Below, piece after piece: positions 1 to 7,205 of a DNA stretch of 64,000 bases. A program made the position numbers and the translations under genes. Source of the DNA: an uncultured bacterium. GTDB taxonomy: Bacteria; Verrucomicrobiota; Kiritimatiellia; CAIKKV01; CAITUY01. The notes beneath the pieces were generated by a model, which ran no database searches, was not told where the DNA came from, and saw only the letters and a program-made list of their open reading frames with translations. The stretch spans positions 1 to 64,000 of the forward strand of contig CAITUY010000165.1 in the NCBI GenBank assembly GCA_903895695.1. Reading direction: 5' to 3'. Each line of letters opens with the position of its first letter. Within the stretch, counting starts at the first letter, position 1.

Positions 1-1
1 C

Positions 2-70
2 CTCGACCCCTACAAACTGCGTACCCTCATCGACGCCAAACGACACGCAATCCTCAGCCAGCTTCGGTAA
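2..70 (+). CDS. C-terminal tail of a transposase/integrase-like protein (partial)
   Basis: Only the last 22 codons lie in the window, reading LDPYKLRTLIDAKRHAILSQ and ending at TAA (68-70). A tail with 'DPYKL..LID.K...IL' resembles, from memory, the C-terminal ends of integrase-core (DDE) transposases. Two direct repeats follow at once, as expected at the end of an insertion element. The catalytic domain lies upstream of the window, so the family cannot be confirmed. Confidence 0.35.
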   Translation, partial: LDPYKLRTLIDAKRHAILSQLR

Positions 71-136
71 CACCAATTATGGCGCAACCATCACCCAGCT
101 CACCCGCCCTTCGGTAACCTTTTATTCTGGCGCAAC
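62..136. repeat. Pair of direct repeats at a possible IS end
   Basis: Two near-identical copies of CTTCGGTAAC-(9 or 10 nt)-GGCGCAAC occupy 62-88 and 109-136, about 47 bp apart. The first overlaps the stop codon of the transposase-like tail. Multiple short direct repeats at an element's end often serve as transposase binding sites, so this is probably the right end of an IS. No matching left end is visible here. Confidence 0.45.
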
Positions 137-163
137 TCGCGGTGCCGCCGATGGTTCTGCGGG

Positions 164-445
164 TCATCCAGCCTTCTCGACCAACCGACCGTTGATATAC
201 TTGTGCAAAATGCTGGAGATAAGCGTTTGGTAGGGCAACCCCTCGTGAACGGCGGTCTTCTGAAAGCGCACCAGATCACGTTCGGCCATCCTGATATTGA
301 CCCGCTTGTCCTTGCGCAGCGTCGCCCGAGCCGCCGCCTGATACCGAGCCGCTTCTCGCGGGAAGTTCGGGATGCGTTTCCATTCACCCCTCTCGACGGA
401 GTCGAGCAGGCTCTTTTCTTCGTGTGTCAGTTTCATATCACTCAC
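164..445 (-). CDS. CopG/BrnA-like antitoxin
   Basis: This 93-residue protein has an acidic N-terminal helix (KLTHEEKSLLDSVERGEWK) and a C-terminal ribbon-helix-helix-like part (KDKRVNIRMAERDLVRFQK, then GLPYQTLISSILHKY). That layout is typical of antitoxins paired with BrnT-like toxins. The RHH part would bind operator DNA and the N-terminus would neutralise the toxin. It overlaps the upstream toxin gene by 8 bp (438-445), so the order is toxin first, as in brnTA. Family assignment is from recognised motifs and context. Confidence 0.75.
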   Translation of the reverse strand: MSDMKLTHEEKSLLDSVERGEWKRIPNFPREAARYQAAARATLRKDKRVNIRMAERDLVRFQKTAVHEGLPYQTLISSILHKYINGRLVEKAG

Positions 446-713
446 CTCCCAAGTAGAGTTTCGTCATCTTTCGGCTGGGGATGATCGTCTTCAGGAAGAG
501 CACTTCATCGCTTTCCGCGAATGGTACAAGACAAGCATACCCTTCGACGTCAACGATGAAGACCCGTTGACCAGGGTACTGCCGCTGATTGGGGTGCTCG
601 ATCGTGTCGAGTAACCCGCCATGCGCCAGGTGAAAGACAATGTCTTCGAACGTGATCCCACGTTCCTGTCTCAGCCATTCGTTCTTCTCATCGCTCCAGT
701 CGTATGGCTTCAT
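438..713 (-). CDS. BrnT-like toxin of a type II toxin-antitoxin pair
   Basis: The 91-residue protein starts at ATG 713 (MKPYDWSDEKNEWLRQERGI). It has the family pattern 'W...KN.WL...RGI.FEDIV', then a YPGQRVFIV strand, LVPFAESDE and a basic tail FLKTIIPSRKMTKLY. BrnT-like proteins are small RelE-fold ribonucleases that block translation. The open frame extends upstream to 1073, but the similarity begins at this ATG and a good promoter sits directly in front of it, so the long form is rejected. The antitoxin overlaps the 3' end. Unlike classical BrnT, the pair belongs to a sister group annotated only as toxin/antitoxin. Confidence 0.75.
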   Translation of the reverse strand: MKPYDWSDEKNEWLRQERGITFEDIVFHLAHGGLLDTIEHPNQRQYPGQRVFIVDVEGYACLVPFAESDEVLFLKTIIPSRKMTKLYLGGE

Positions 714-719
714 GAGGCA

Positions 720-748
720 AACATAGCACGGTGTGTGCACTTTGGCAA
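720..748 (-). promoter_or_regulatory. Predicted sigma-70 type promoter of the BrnT-like/antitoxin operon
   Basis: On the minus strand TTGCCA (748-743) and TATGTT (725-720) are separated by 17 bp. The -10 box ends only 6 nt before the toxin ATG at 713. The transcript would therefore begin at or next to the start codon, giving a leaderless mRNA. No Shine-Dalgarno sequence is present. Seen by eye only. Confidence 0.45.
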
Positions 749-853
749 CAGGCCCCTGCGAGCCCTTGATGGCGGAAACTTGCCTTGCGCCCTTGGCTAG
801 GAGAGAAAGGACTTGTCCGGCAACCTGTCTGACCGCACATTGTACCTGAAGCC

Positions 854-1002
854 TATCCGAAGACCTGTCTGCCTCTTGTGGGAGCGGCGCGGCTTCCCGC
901 GCCGGCCTGCCCTGAGCACGATCGCAGGGCCTGCACTGAACGCCATCGCAGGTCCGGAGCCGGAAGCGGCTCCGCTCCGTGTGGCATGAGGGTCTTCGGA
1001 TA
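854..1002. repeat. Composite palindromic intergenic repeat
   Basis: Perfect 12-bp arms TATCCGAAGACC (854-865) and GGTCTTCGGATA (991-1002) enclose a 98-bp module (881-978) that begins GGAGCGGCGCGGCTTCCCGC and ends CGGAAGCGGCTCCGCTCC. Inside lies CCTGCCCTGAGC, a core shared with 48435-48484 and, inverted, with 3781-3828. Related modules recur at 48297-48507 and 51668-51748. The 350-bp gap between the BrnT-like operon and the heparinase-like gene holds little else. Confidence 0.7.
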
Positions 1003-1063
1003 GATTTATCTGCACGCCAAGTAGCGCCACAGGGGCGGCGCGGGAAAAATGACAGGAGCACTC

Positions 1064-4000
1064 GTGAACACACCCAAACTCTGTTTTCGAATGGGAGAAC
1101 GCTGCGTCGCAGTACTGCTTCTGGCCGCCGGCCTGCAGGCGGGCGCTGCGGAGCGTACGCTGACCATCAAGGACTACACTTGCCGGGGATTCGCGCCGGA
1201 CCTGGTGCAGTATCGGGTTGATGGCCTGAGCGGGAGCAAAGGGGAGCGCCTGCGCCTGCTTGGCGCGGACGGCAAGAGCCTGCCCGTGCAGTGGGCGGCC
1301 GACCCCTCCGGCAAAGGCGGCCTGGCGGGCTTTGTGGCCGCCCTGCCCCACGATGAGACCGCCACCTACCGCCTGGACGATTCGGGCAGCGGCTCCGCCG
1401 CCAAGGGCGAGCTAATCGTCACGGCAGCGAAGGACCAAACCGTGCTGGCCAATGGGCTGTTCTCCGTGGCCCTGCCGGCCGCGATCGACAAGACCTATGA
1501 CCCGCCGGCCAAGGCTGACAGCCTGCCGCCCCCCATCCTCACTTTCACGAGCGGCGGCAGCAAACCGATGGGCGCCGCCAAACTTCTTACGACCCGCCCC
1601 GTTAAACGCCTGCGCGTGTGGCTGGCTGCCCGGGGACCGGTCTATGCCGATGCATGGTACGAACTGACCTGGGCCGAGGGCGGGTACTATCGCTGCCGCG
1701 TGCGCGTCATCGACGGCGTGCCGCTCGCGCAAGTGATGGAAGAATACGATCTCGGCAAACTGGACGGCACTGACTTCTGGGAACTCTCGCTCACCCAGGG
1801 CTGGCAGCCCGACCAGTTCGAAACGGCGCGCCCCTGGGGCAACGGCGGTGGCGCTGATTCCGGTTCCATCGCCGGGATTGAGTCGCTCGTGAAACAGCCG
1901 CTGTGGCGCATGAGCGTGGACAACGGGCTCCTCGGCCATCTCGGCTTCTTCCGCAAGGATCAGCGGGCGGCGGACAGCAACAATTATCCCATGGCCGGCG
2001 TCGTCATGCTGCGCAAGGGCGAGTGGCGGCGCGTGAACACCCTCGAGGTGCGCACGGCGGCGCCCGCCGATGTGCGGGTCTGCTTCCCCATGAGCGCCCG
2101 CGACACGACCTGGCAGCGTGACATCGGCTCCGTCAGCTCGCCGTTCTCCATGCACTCGCTCGATCCCGCCGTTCCGGCCACGTACGGCCGGCGGCATTGG
2201 GGCCTGATGCTCTCCCAGGTGCGCCTGCCCAGGGAGGAGACCGCCTCGGCTTCCTACGGCGGGGGCTATAAGGGACAGTACCCCTACAACACGCTGCCGC
2301 CCTTCGCCCGCGCCCGTACCCTCTATGGAGTCGTCACGCTCGACCAATACAAGGACTACATCTTGGACTGGCCCTTCGACGCTGCTCCCGCCTCCGCCGA
2401 GGCTACGGCAGGCAGGCAGGGCAGGTCCGCCGGTGAGGTGAAGTACCCGCGGCTGACCCAGGCCGGCGCATCCTGGACCAACAGCGCGGTTCCCGCGGGA
2501 CGCGACAAACAGATCCAGTTGCTTTATGACCGCTACCTGAACTGGATCCCCAACTTCTACCTGAGTTGCCCCGCGCCCACACACCATGCCACGGCCGATA
2601 ATTACACCGGCGCCTGGCTGGCCGACAGCCTCCTGGGCTCTCCCGACCTGACCCCCGCGCAGCGCCAAGACATCCGGGCGCGCCTGGCGCTGATCCTGTA
2701 TCTGCAGCACGAACCCGGCGCACTGAGTTTCGGCATCGGTTCACATCCCGGGAACCCCAACATGGGCTGGGCGCGCTTCTTTCCCGGCGTCGCCTACCTG
2801 GGCCTGCTCCCGGATCATCCCATGTATGCCAGGTGGGCCGACTTCATGAGCCGTCAGTCGGAGTACGAACTGGGCAAGGGCATGGCGCCGGGCGGGGCCT
2901 GGCTCGAATACGGCACCTATCACTTCCACGGTTTCCGCGCACTGCCGATGTTCGCCTCGCTCGACCTGGCCAAGCCGCCCAATATCGACACCCTGTTCGA
3001 TTACGCCCGCGAGGATCTCGACTACATCATGAACCTGCTCTCCGCCCCGGACCCGCGCTACCAGGCGCGCATGATCCCCGGGCTCGCCAACTCCGGCCCG
3101 AACACCACGAGCCGCCTCGTGGAAGGAGCGAACGCCCTGGACAAGAACGACCCCGAACTCGCGGCCCGGCTCCTCTGGGCCTGGAAGGAAAACGGCAGCG
3201 CGCCGGGTGCCCTTCCGGCGCCCGCGGACCTGCAACCCAAACCGGCGGATCTGACCAGCCGCTATTTCCCCGGCTTCGGCATCGTCTTCCGCGCGCACCA
3301 GGGGCCGGACGAAACATGGATGATGCTCCGCAACGGCTTCCAGTGGAGCCACTGGACCATCGATCCCGGCCATTTCGTGATGTCCAGCCGCGGGGCCGTG
3401 CTGGTGCCCTCTCAACCGTATCAATATTACGATAGCACGAACAAAACCTTCGACATGGCCAACACCGTGCGGTTCGGCGCGCCGGAGAACCAGATGCCCT
3501 ACGGCTGGCCCGACAGCAACGTGCTCGATTATTTCTTCGGCCAGTCCGTCGACTACGCTTGGAGTTCCGCGGGCGTACCGGACTGGTTCATCGATCCCGG
3601 CGTCTCCGAAGCCTTCCGCGTAGCCGCGCCGAATATTCCCAACGCCTCGGCGCGCCCGCTCGCGCCCGAGTTCAAGCAGCAACCGGGCGCCTTCCAGTGG
3701 GACCGGCAAGTGCTCTTCCTCAAGGGCAAGACGGCGACTAGCCCGAATTACTTCGTCTTCCGCGACAGCACGCGCGGTGCCCCTTCGACCCCTTCGGCAG
3801 GCTCAGGGCAGGCAGGCTCAGGGCAGGCGGGCAAACTGGCCAGTTACCTGAACTTCAACCTGCTCGGACGCAAGGCGAACCTGACGATCGAGGGCCCCCG
3901 GATCTCGCTCGATACCGAATGGCCCGTCAAACTCGAGATGCTTTTCGCCCAGTCCGAACCGCTGGCGCCGGCCCTGCTCGAGGAGAATCAGCCGTTCCAG

Positions 4001-5020
4001 TGGGCCGAAGTGAACCTGCCCCCTCGGCCGAAGGGCGAGATACCGTCGCGCGACTGGCTCAGCAACACCGGGTCCGTGTGGCGAACCGGGGCGGGCAAGC
4101 CGGCCACCGAACAGCGTGTGCTGCTACGCATTGCGGCTGCACCGGACCAGGGATATTTCTACGTGCTCTTCCCGCGGGACGAGAAGGAGCCCGTACCCGC
4201 TGTCAAGCGCCTGGCCGATGGCGTGCTGAGCATCACGCATCGCGAGGGAACCGACACGGTGTTCCTGTCGTCCCTGCCCATCAAGTACGAAGGCGGCGGC
4301 GTGCAGTTTGAAGGCTGCGCCGGCGCCGTGCGGCTGTCAGCCACTGAAATGACCCTCGCCCTGGCCGGCGGCAGCGGGCGCGTGGGCTATAAGGGAAAAG
4401 TGATCGAGGGCGCCACGCCCTTCGAGCGGCACTTCCCCCTCGCCGGCCTGGCCGCCGGGGTCGAGAAACAAAGCAGTCCCGTGAGCCACATCGCCATCCC
4501 GACCGGGGAGGCGGGCGACGAAGTTACCCCCGGCCTCCGCAAAAAGGTCGAGGGCGACGTGACCCGCTACCGCGTCCAATCCGCGCTGCCGGTGCTGGCC
4601 CAGGCCGGCGCCGTTCAAGTGGAAGCCTGCAATGCCGCCATCGAGGTAGCGACGAACCGCGTGCGCTTCGTGGTCCCGGACCGGAGTTACGTGCGCCTGA
4701 GCGTGGCCGGAGTCGGCGTGCGCGGGCTGGGTCCCTTTGACCTGACCTTCACGCCCACCAACATCACGGGGACCGTGGACGGCACGCTGCGCACGCTCGT
4801 GAGCACGTGGCCCGAGAAGATCGTCCGCCCCATGTTCCACCTGGACGATCGTCTCTGGTATGCCGGCTGGGCCGACGATCCCTGCATCAGCAAAACGCCG
4901 GACCGTCCCCAGTTCGCGATCGCCTTCGCCGTCTTCGAGGGATCCCACAAAGTGGAGGTCGGCGACTGGAAATTCCCGGCCCAGCCCCCCGTGCCGCCGG
5001 TGGCCAAGGCTGGGTTCTAG
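1064..5020 (+). CDS. Very large secreted heparinase II/III-like protein (putative polysaccharide lyase)
   Basis: The protein has about 1318 residues. I prefer GTG 1064, which has AGGAG 6 nt upstream and gives the signal peptide MNTPKLCFRMGERCVAVLLL...QAGAA; ATG 1049 is the alternative. Residues ~30-330 look like beta-sandwich modules and ~480-720 like an alpha/alpha toroid (for example GGAWLEYGTYHFHGF). From ~735 a heparinase II/III-like beta domain follows: YFPGFGIVFRAHQG, then NGFQWSHWTIDPGHFVMSSR. A paralogue with the same order lies at 42650-46024. The likely role is cleavage of uronic-acid polysaccharide outside the cytoplasm; substrate unknown. It lies among toxin-antitoxin genes and contains two short in-frame repeat insertions. 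Confidence 0.7.
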   Translation: MNTPKLCFRMGERCVAVLLLAAGLQAGAAERTLTIKDYTCRGFAPDLVQYRVDGLSGSKGERLRLLGADGKSLPVQWAADPSGKGGLAGFVAALPHDETATYRLDDSGSGSAAKGELIVTAAKDQTVLANGLFSVALPAAIDKTYDPPAKADSLPPPILTFTSGGSKPMGAAKLLTTRPVKRLRVWLAARGPVYADAWYELTWAEGGYYRCRVRVIDGVPLAQVMEEYDLGKLDGTDFWELSLTQGWQPDQFETARPWGNGGGADSGSIAGIESLVKQPLWRMSVDNGLLGHLGFFRKDQRAADSNNYPMAGVVMLRKGEWRRVNTLEVRTAAPADVRVCFPMSARDTTWQRDIGSVSSPFSMHSLDPAVPATYGRRHWGLMLSQVRLPREETASASYGGGYKGQYPYNTLPPFARARTLYGVVTLDQYKDYILDWPFDAAPASAEATAGRQGRSAGEVKYPRLTQAGASWTNSAVPAGRDKQIQLLYDRYLNWIPNFYLSCPAPTHHATADNYTGAWLADSLLGSPDLTPAQRQDIRARLALILYLQHEPGALSFGIGSHPGNPNMGWARFFPGVAYLGLLPDHPMYARWADFMSRQSEYELGKGMAPGGAWLEYGTYHFHGFRALPMFASLDLAKPPNIDTLFDYAREDLDYIMNLLSAPDPRYQARMIPGLANSGPNTTSRLVEGANALDKNDPELAARLLWAWKENGSAPGALPAPADLQPKPADLTSRYFPGFGIVFRAHQGPDETWMMLRNGFQWSHWTIDPGHFVMSSRGAVLVPSQPYQYYDSTNKTFDMANTVRFGAPENQMPYGWPDSNVLDYFFGQSVDYAWSSAGVPDWFIDPGVSEAFRVAAPNIPNASARPLAPEFKQQPGAFQWDRQVLFLKGKTATSPNYFVFRDSTRGAPSTPSAGSGQAGSGQAGKLASYLNFNLLGRKANLTIEGPRISLDTEWPVKLEMLFAQSEPLAPALLEENQPFQWAEVNLPPRPKGEIPSRDWLSNTGSVWRTGAGKPATEQRVLLRIAAAPDQGYFYVLFPRDEKEPVPAVKRLADGVLSITHREGTDTVFLSSLPIKYEGGGVQFEGCAGAVRLSATEMTLALAGGSGRVGYKGKVIEGATPFERHFPLAGLAAGVEKQSSPVSHIAIPTGEAGDEVTPGLRKKVEGDVTRYRVQSALPVLAQAGAVQVEACNAAIEVATNRVRFVVPDRSYVRLSVAGVGVRGLGPFDLTFTPTNITGTVDGTLRTLVSTWPEKIVRPMFHLDDRLWYAGWADDPCISKTPDRPQFAIAFAVFEGSHKVEVGDWKFPAQPPVPPVAKAGF
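2391..2425. repeat. In-frame repeat insertion inside the heparinase-like gene
   Basis: A 35-bp stretch beginning CCTCCGCCGAGGCTACGGCA and followed by repeated GGCAGGCAGG is translated as SAEATAGRQGR. This low-complexity peptide interrupts the link between two domains (around residues 443-454). It resembles a common GC-rich bacterial interspersed repeat normally found between genes. Confidence 0.5.
3781..3828. repeat. In-frame tandem repeat insertion (SGQAGSGQAG) in the heparinase-like gene
   Basis: The DNA contains GGCTCAGGGCAG twice in tandem after CCCTTCGACCCCTTCGGC. It encodes PSTPSAGSGQAGSGQAG at about residues 907-923, between FRDSTRGA and KLASYLNFN. The reverse complement contains CCTGCCCTGAGCCTGC, the core found in intergenic modules at 904-915 and 48435-48484. 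The paralogue at 42650-46024 has no such insert after its equivalent LRDTV segment. Confidence 0.65.
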
Positions 5021-5075
5021 TCGGGATCCAGGTGATCCCGACGATTACTTGAGTCCCCCGGCAAAGCCGGGGGCT
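5020..5075 (+). terminator. Two hairpins after the heparinase-like gene
   Basis: Directly at the stop codon GTCGGGATC (5020-5028) pairs with GATCCCGAC (5034-5042) over a 5-nt loop. Then CCCCCGGC (5055-5062) pairs with GCCGGGGG (5066-5073) over AAA. Neither is followed by a clear U-run, so intrinsic termination is possible but unproven; the second may be a dispersed palindrome. They lie between convergent genes. Confidence 0.35.
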
Positions 5076-5119
5076 TACCTGTTGTATTTAGCGCCATTCA
5101 GGTCTGACACGGGAGACGA

Positions 5120-5455
5120 TCATCCGGTTTGCGGAGATGCTCGGATCTTGCGGGGCTTCTTCGTCCGATAGGCAGCTTTTGTCTCGCACACTGCCGCCGG
5201 ATGTGCGGCATCGAAAGGGATACTGCCCTCGTAAAGCGTGTCCGGACAGATATCCTGTCCACCCGCCCATTGCACCGTGCCGTGCCATGGATGAACCGAC
5301 CGAAAAACAGAAGCGTCCTTAAGCTCGGAGAACACGCCCCCTTGTTCGAGAAGCGGCCGGACATCGTAGATCCGCACTTCGCCGGTCGAGAACGTGAGAC
5401 GAAGACGGAATTCGGACTCGGGCTTCACGCCCTTGACTCGCGGATTCATATTCAT
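5120..5455 (-). CDS. DUF2442 domain protein
   Basis: A 111-residue protein starting at ATG 5455 (MNMNPRVKGVKPESEFRLRL). It carries the DUF2442 pattern 'L.L.FSTGEVRIYDVRPLLEQGGVFSEL', followed by 'VQWAGGQDICPDTLYE'. The C-terminal basic tail (TKKPRKIRASP) is extra. It starts one base after the TGA of the upstream DUF4160 gene and has no clear Shine-Dalgarno, so translation is probably coupled. DUF4160/DUF2442 neighbours are common and have been proposed to act as toxin-antitoxin-like pairs; the biochemical function is unknown. Confidence 0.8.
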   Translation of the reverse strand: MNMNPRVKGVKPESEFRLRLTFSTGEVRIYDVRPLLEQGGVFSELKDASVFRSVHPWHGTVQWAGGQDICPDTLYEGSIPFDAAHPAAVCETKAAYRTKKPRKIRASPQTG

Positions 5456-5456
5456 T

Positions 5457-5684
5457 TCAACGGCTCGATCTTGAATAGAGGTTCTTGCGGTGAATTTCGA
5501 TCCAAGCCGCAACGAGTTTCAATTTCGCAGGCGGAAGCGAGCCGCGTAGCACCCCGCCGTCCGGGATGCTAATGACAGCTTCATGTCCCTGATACTCGAC
5601 GTGTATATGCGGTTTCTTGTGCCGCCGGCAATCGTCAAAATACATGAGCACTACAATCCCGTAGAACATTGAGATGATAGGCAT
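5457..5684 (-). CDS. DUF4160 domain protein
   Basis: A 75-residue protein, MPIISMFYGIVVLMYFDD..., with the DUF4160 signature 'ISMFYGI...M...D..RHKKPHIHV.Y.G.EAVI.I.DG..L.G.LP..K...V..WI..H'. AAGG lies about 10 nt before the ATG. It is the first gene of a two-gene operon with DUF2442. The His-rich motif HKKPHIHV is the most conserved part of the family. Function is unknown; a toxin-like partner role is a context-based guess. Confidence 0.85.
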   Translation of the reverse strand: MPIISMFYGIVVLMYFDDCRRHKKPHIHVEYQGHEAVISIPDGGVLRGSLPPAKLKLVAAWIEIHRKNLYSRSSR

Positions 5685-5708
5685 TGTCCCTTATCCTTTC
5701 CTCTTTCC

Positions 5709-5737
5709 AGCATACCCTACGGCGGGTTCCGCAGCAA
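5709..5737 (-). promoter_or_regulatory. Predicted promoter of the DUF4160-DUF2442 operon
   Basis: On the minus strand TTGCTG (5737-5732) and TATGCT (5714-5709) are 17 bp apart. The -10 box lies about 24 nt before the DUF4160 ATG at 5684, a normal leader length. Seen by eye. Confidence 0.4.
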
Positions 5738-5858
5738 GCCACCCCCTTCCCACGTGAGGGACTCCTGTCCTCCGCCAGCGATCACCGACGCAATAGTCTG
5801 CAGGGGGATGCACACCTGGCACCGACACCGCAAAACGTACTGTGAAGGGCCGCCCCCA

Positions 5859-6392
5859 TCACCCCTGGACACGCCGCGTGGCACGGTAACGCGATGGCGA
5901 CTCCCGGACGACGCCGGGCCCGGTCTGATCGCCGCCGCGCCGCCGGTGCAGGTCACGTACGTCCACGGCACGTAGTCCTTGCGCCTTGGCGGCCGCAAGT
6001 TGCCGCTCGTCGGCCGAGACGAGGACCGAGCAGCCCCATTGAATGGCGATCGCCACGTGGATCAGGTCCAGCGTGCGACAGCCTGTCTTCGCCGTTAATC
6101 GCTCGCCGATGGTTCGGGCTTGATCGAGGGCCTTGATCCAGTTTGCCGGACGAAGGACTAGCCGACCGCGCTTCAAGTCCTCTCCCACGTCCGCGAGGAT
6201 CCGGGTCAGTCGCTCCCCATCGACCTCGCCCCGGAACATCTTCTGTCGCATGGCATTCTCCAGTTCCAGCCTCTGGAACTGGTTTAATGGGATCGGCTCC
6301 GCGCGACCTGCGACCCAGGCATTGATCGTGGAACTGTACGCCTCCTCAATGTAGAGGGGCACGAGCGTCCCCGTGTCGTAGTAGGCGTCCAT
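5859..6392 (-). CDS. PIN-domain ribonuclease toxin (VapC-like)
   Basis: The 177-residue protein begins at ATG 6392 (MDAYYDTGTLVPLYIEEAYS). The first acidic residue of a PIN site is the Asp in YYDTGTLVPLY. A second acidic cluster is QRLELENAM, and TGCRTLDLIHVAIAIQWGCS then VLVSADERQLAAA supply the later Asp residues. PIN toxins cut RNA using these metal-binding acids. ATG and the antitoxin's TGA share one base (TGATG), so the two are coupled. The last 25 residues (GGDQTGPGVVRESP...) are low-complexity and may be a read-out tail. The frame is open further upstream but that part overlaps the antitoxin. Confidence 0.85.
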   Translation of the reverse strand: MDAYYDTGTLVPLYIEEAYSSTINAWVAGRAEPIPLNQFQRLELENAMRQKMFRGEVDGERLTRILADVGEDLKRGRLVLRPANWIKALDQARTIGERLTAKTGCRTLDLIHVAIAIQWGCSVLVSADERQLAAAKAQGLRAVDVRDLHRRRGGDQTGPGVVRESPSRYRATRRVQG

Positions 6393-6649
6393 CAACGGTC
6401 TCCGCGCGACTCGTACACGATCTCGGACGTGGGCTTTCCTGGCGCCATCTTTCCGCCCCAAAGACGCTTGCGTCGTTCGCCCACCGCCGCCCAGTCGACC
6501 TTGCGCCCGGCCAATGCGGCACCGCCGCCGGCCACCAAACGCGCCACGACCTTATTACGGCGGCGGATCTCGATCTCCTCACCCTGCTCAACCCGGCGCA
6601 CAAAGGCCGCCAGATTGTGCTGCACCTCACGAATTGTCGCCGATTCCAT
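6392..6649 (-). CDS. Phd/YefM-family antitoxin
   Basis: The 85-residue protein MESATIREVQHNLAAFVRRV...GEEIEIRRRNKVVARLV has the Phd/YefM pattern: an N-terminal DNA-binding fold with 'REV..NL..F...V..GE.I.I.RR.K.VA.LV'. A variable C-terminal tail (KVDWAAVGERRKRLWGGKM...) would wrap the PIN toxin. It is the first gene of the pair and overlaps the toxin start by one base. Antitoxins of this type usually repress their own operon. Confidence 0.85.
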   Translation of the reverse strand: MESATIREVQHNLAAFVRRVEQGEEIEIRRRNKVVARLVAGGGAALAGRKVDWAAVGERRKRLWGGKMAPGKPTSEIVYESRGDR

Positions 6650-6895
6650 CTTTCGACCTCCGGCTCTCTAATGCCGCACATATTGCAGCACAAACGGCCC
6701 AAGCCGGCAAGCGCAAAGCCCTCGAGAACTTGGTGGCCTTCGCGGCGAATGCGCCCCTCGCCGGTCAACAACTGCAATCGTGCCCGTATTGGGCGAACAC
6801 CAATAGTCAAGGGTTCGCCCCAGTCGCAAACCCAGTCGCAGAAAGGGTTGGCCCCAGTCGCCAAACTCTGGAGCGTCAGTAGTCCCTCTTTCGTA

Positions 6896-6941
6896 TTGAC
6901 CATGACGGCTATCGCGTCCAGTATAGCACATCAAATACTGG
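6896..6941 (+). promoter_or_regulatory. Candidate promoter/operator before the XRE-helicase-methylase operon
   Basis: CCAGTAT (6918-6924) and ATACTGG (6935-6941) form a perfect 7-bp inverted repeat with a 10-bp spacer, ending 16 bp before the XRE regulator ATG at 6957. TTGACC at 6896-6901 could be a -35 box, with the left arm covering the -10 position. The geometry fits autoregulation by a dimeric HTH protein. On the other strand TGCTATACT reads like an extended -10 box. Confidence 0.4.
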
Positions 6942-6956
6942 GTGTTTCATCGTATC

Positions 6957-7205
6957 ATGCCTTTAGCCACACAGAAGCCGGACGTTCCTGCCTTGGTAAA
7001 ATCCCTCCGGACGCGCCTGGGCATGACTCAAGAGCAGTTCGCCAAGGAAGTCGGTGTCACGTTCAGCACGATCAACCAGTGGGAGAACGGGCACCGCCGT
7101 CCGCAACCTTTCCTGCTGAAACACCTCGTCGATCTCAATCTGAAGGCAACGGCACAGCAACGACACGCCCGAGCCACCCCGTCTTCACGGGGGGTGGGCA
7201 AGTGA
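6957..7205 (+). CDS. XRE-family HTH regulator of the helicase/methylase operon
   Basis: The 82-residue protein from ATG 6957 (MPLATQKPDVPALVKSLRTR) contains a Cro/CI helix-turn-helix at about residues 13-55: LRTRLGMTQEQFAKEVGV, then TFSTINQWENGHRRP. A GTG at 6942 is an alternative start but sits next to the predicted operator. Its stop overlaps the GTG start of the helicase gene by 4 bp (GTGA, 7202-7205), so the two are translationally coupled. Small XRE proteins in front of restriction-modification operons usually control timing so that methylation precedes attack. That role is inferred from position. Confidence 0.85.
   Translation: MPLATQKPDVPALVKSLRTRLGMTQEQFAKEVGVTFSTINQWENGHRRPQPFLLKHLVDLNLKATAQQRHARATPSSRGVGK

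Noticed and set aside
714-1073. Extension of the BrnT-like toxin frame
   Set aside because: It runs through the promoter and a palindromic repeat; family similarity begins at residue 1 of the short form.
1412-3709. Long antisense frames (432 and 322 codons) opposite the heparinase-like gene
   Set aside because: They mirror high-GC codon use of the real gene, contain no domain and have no ribosome site.
6617-7201. 195-residue N-terminal extension of the helicase
   Set aside because: It crosses the Phd gene, the operator and the XRE gene and has no domain; GTG 7202 gives the PLD start and the GTGA overlap.
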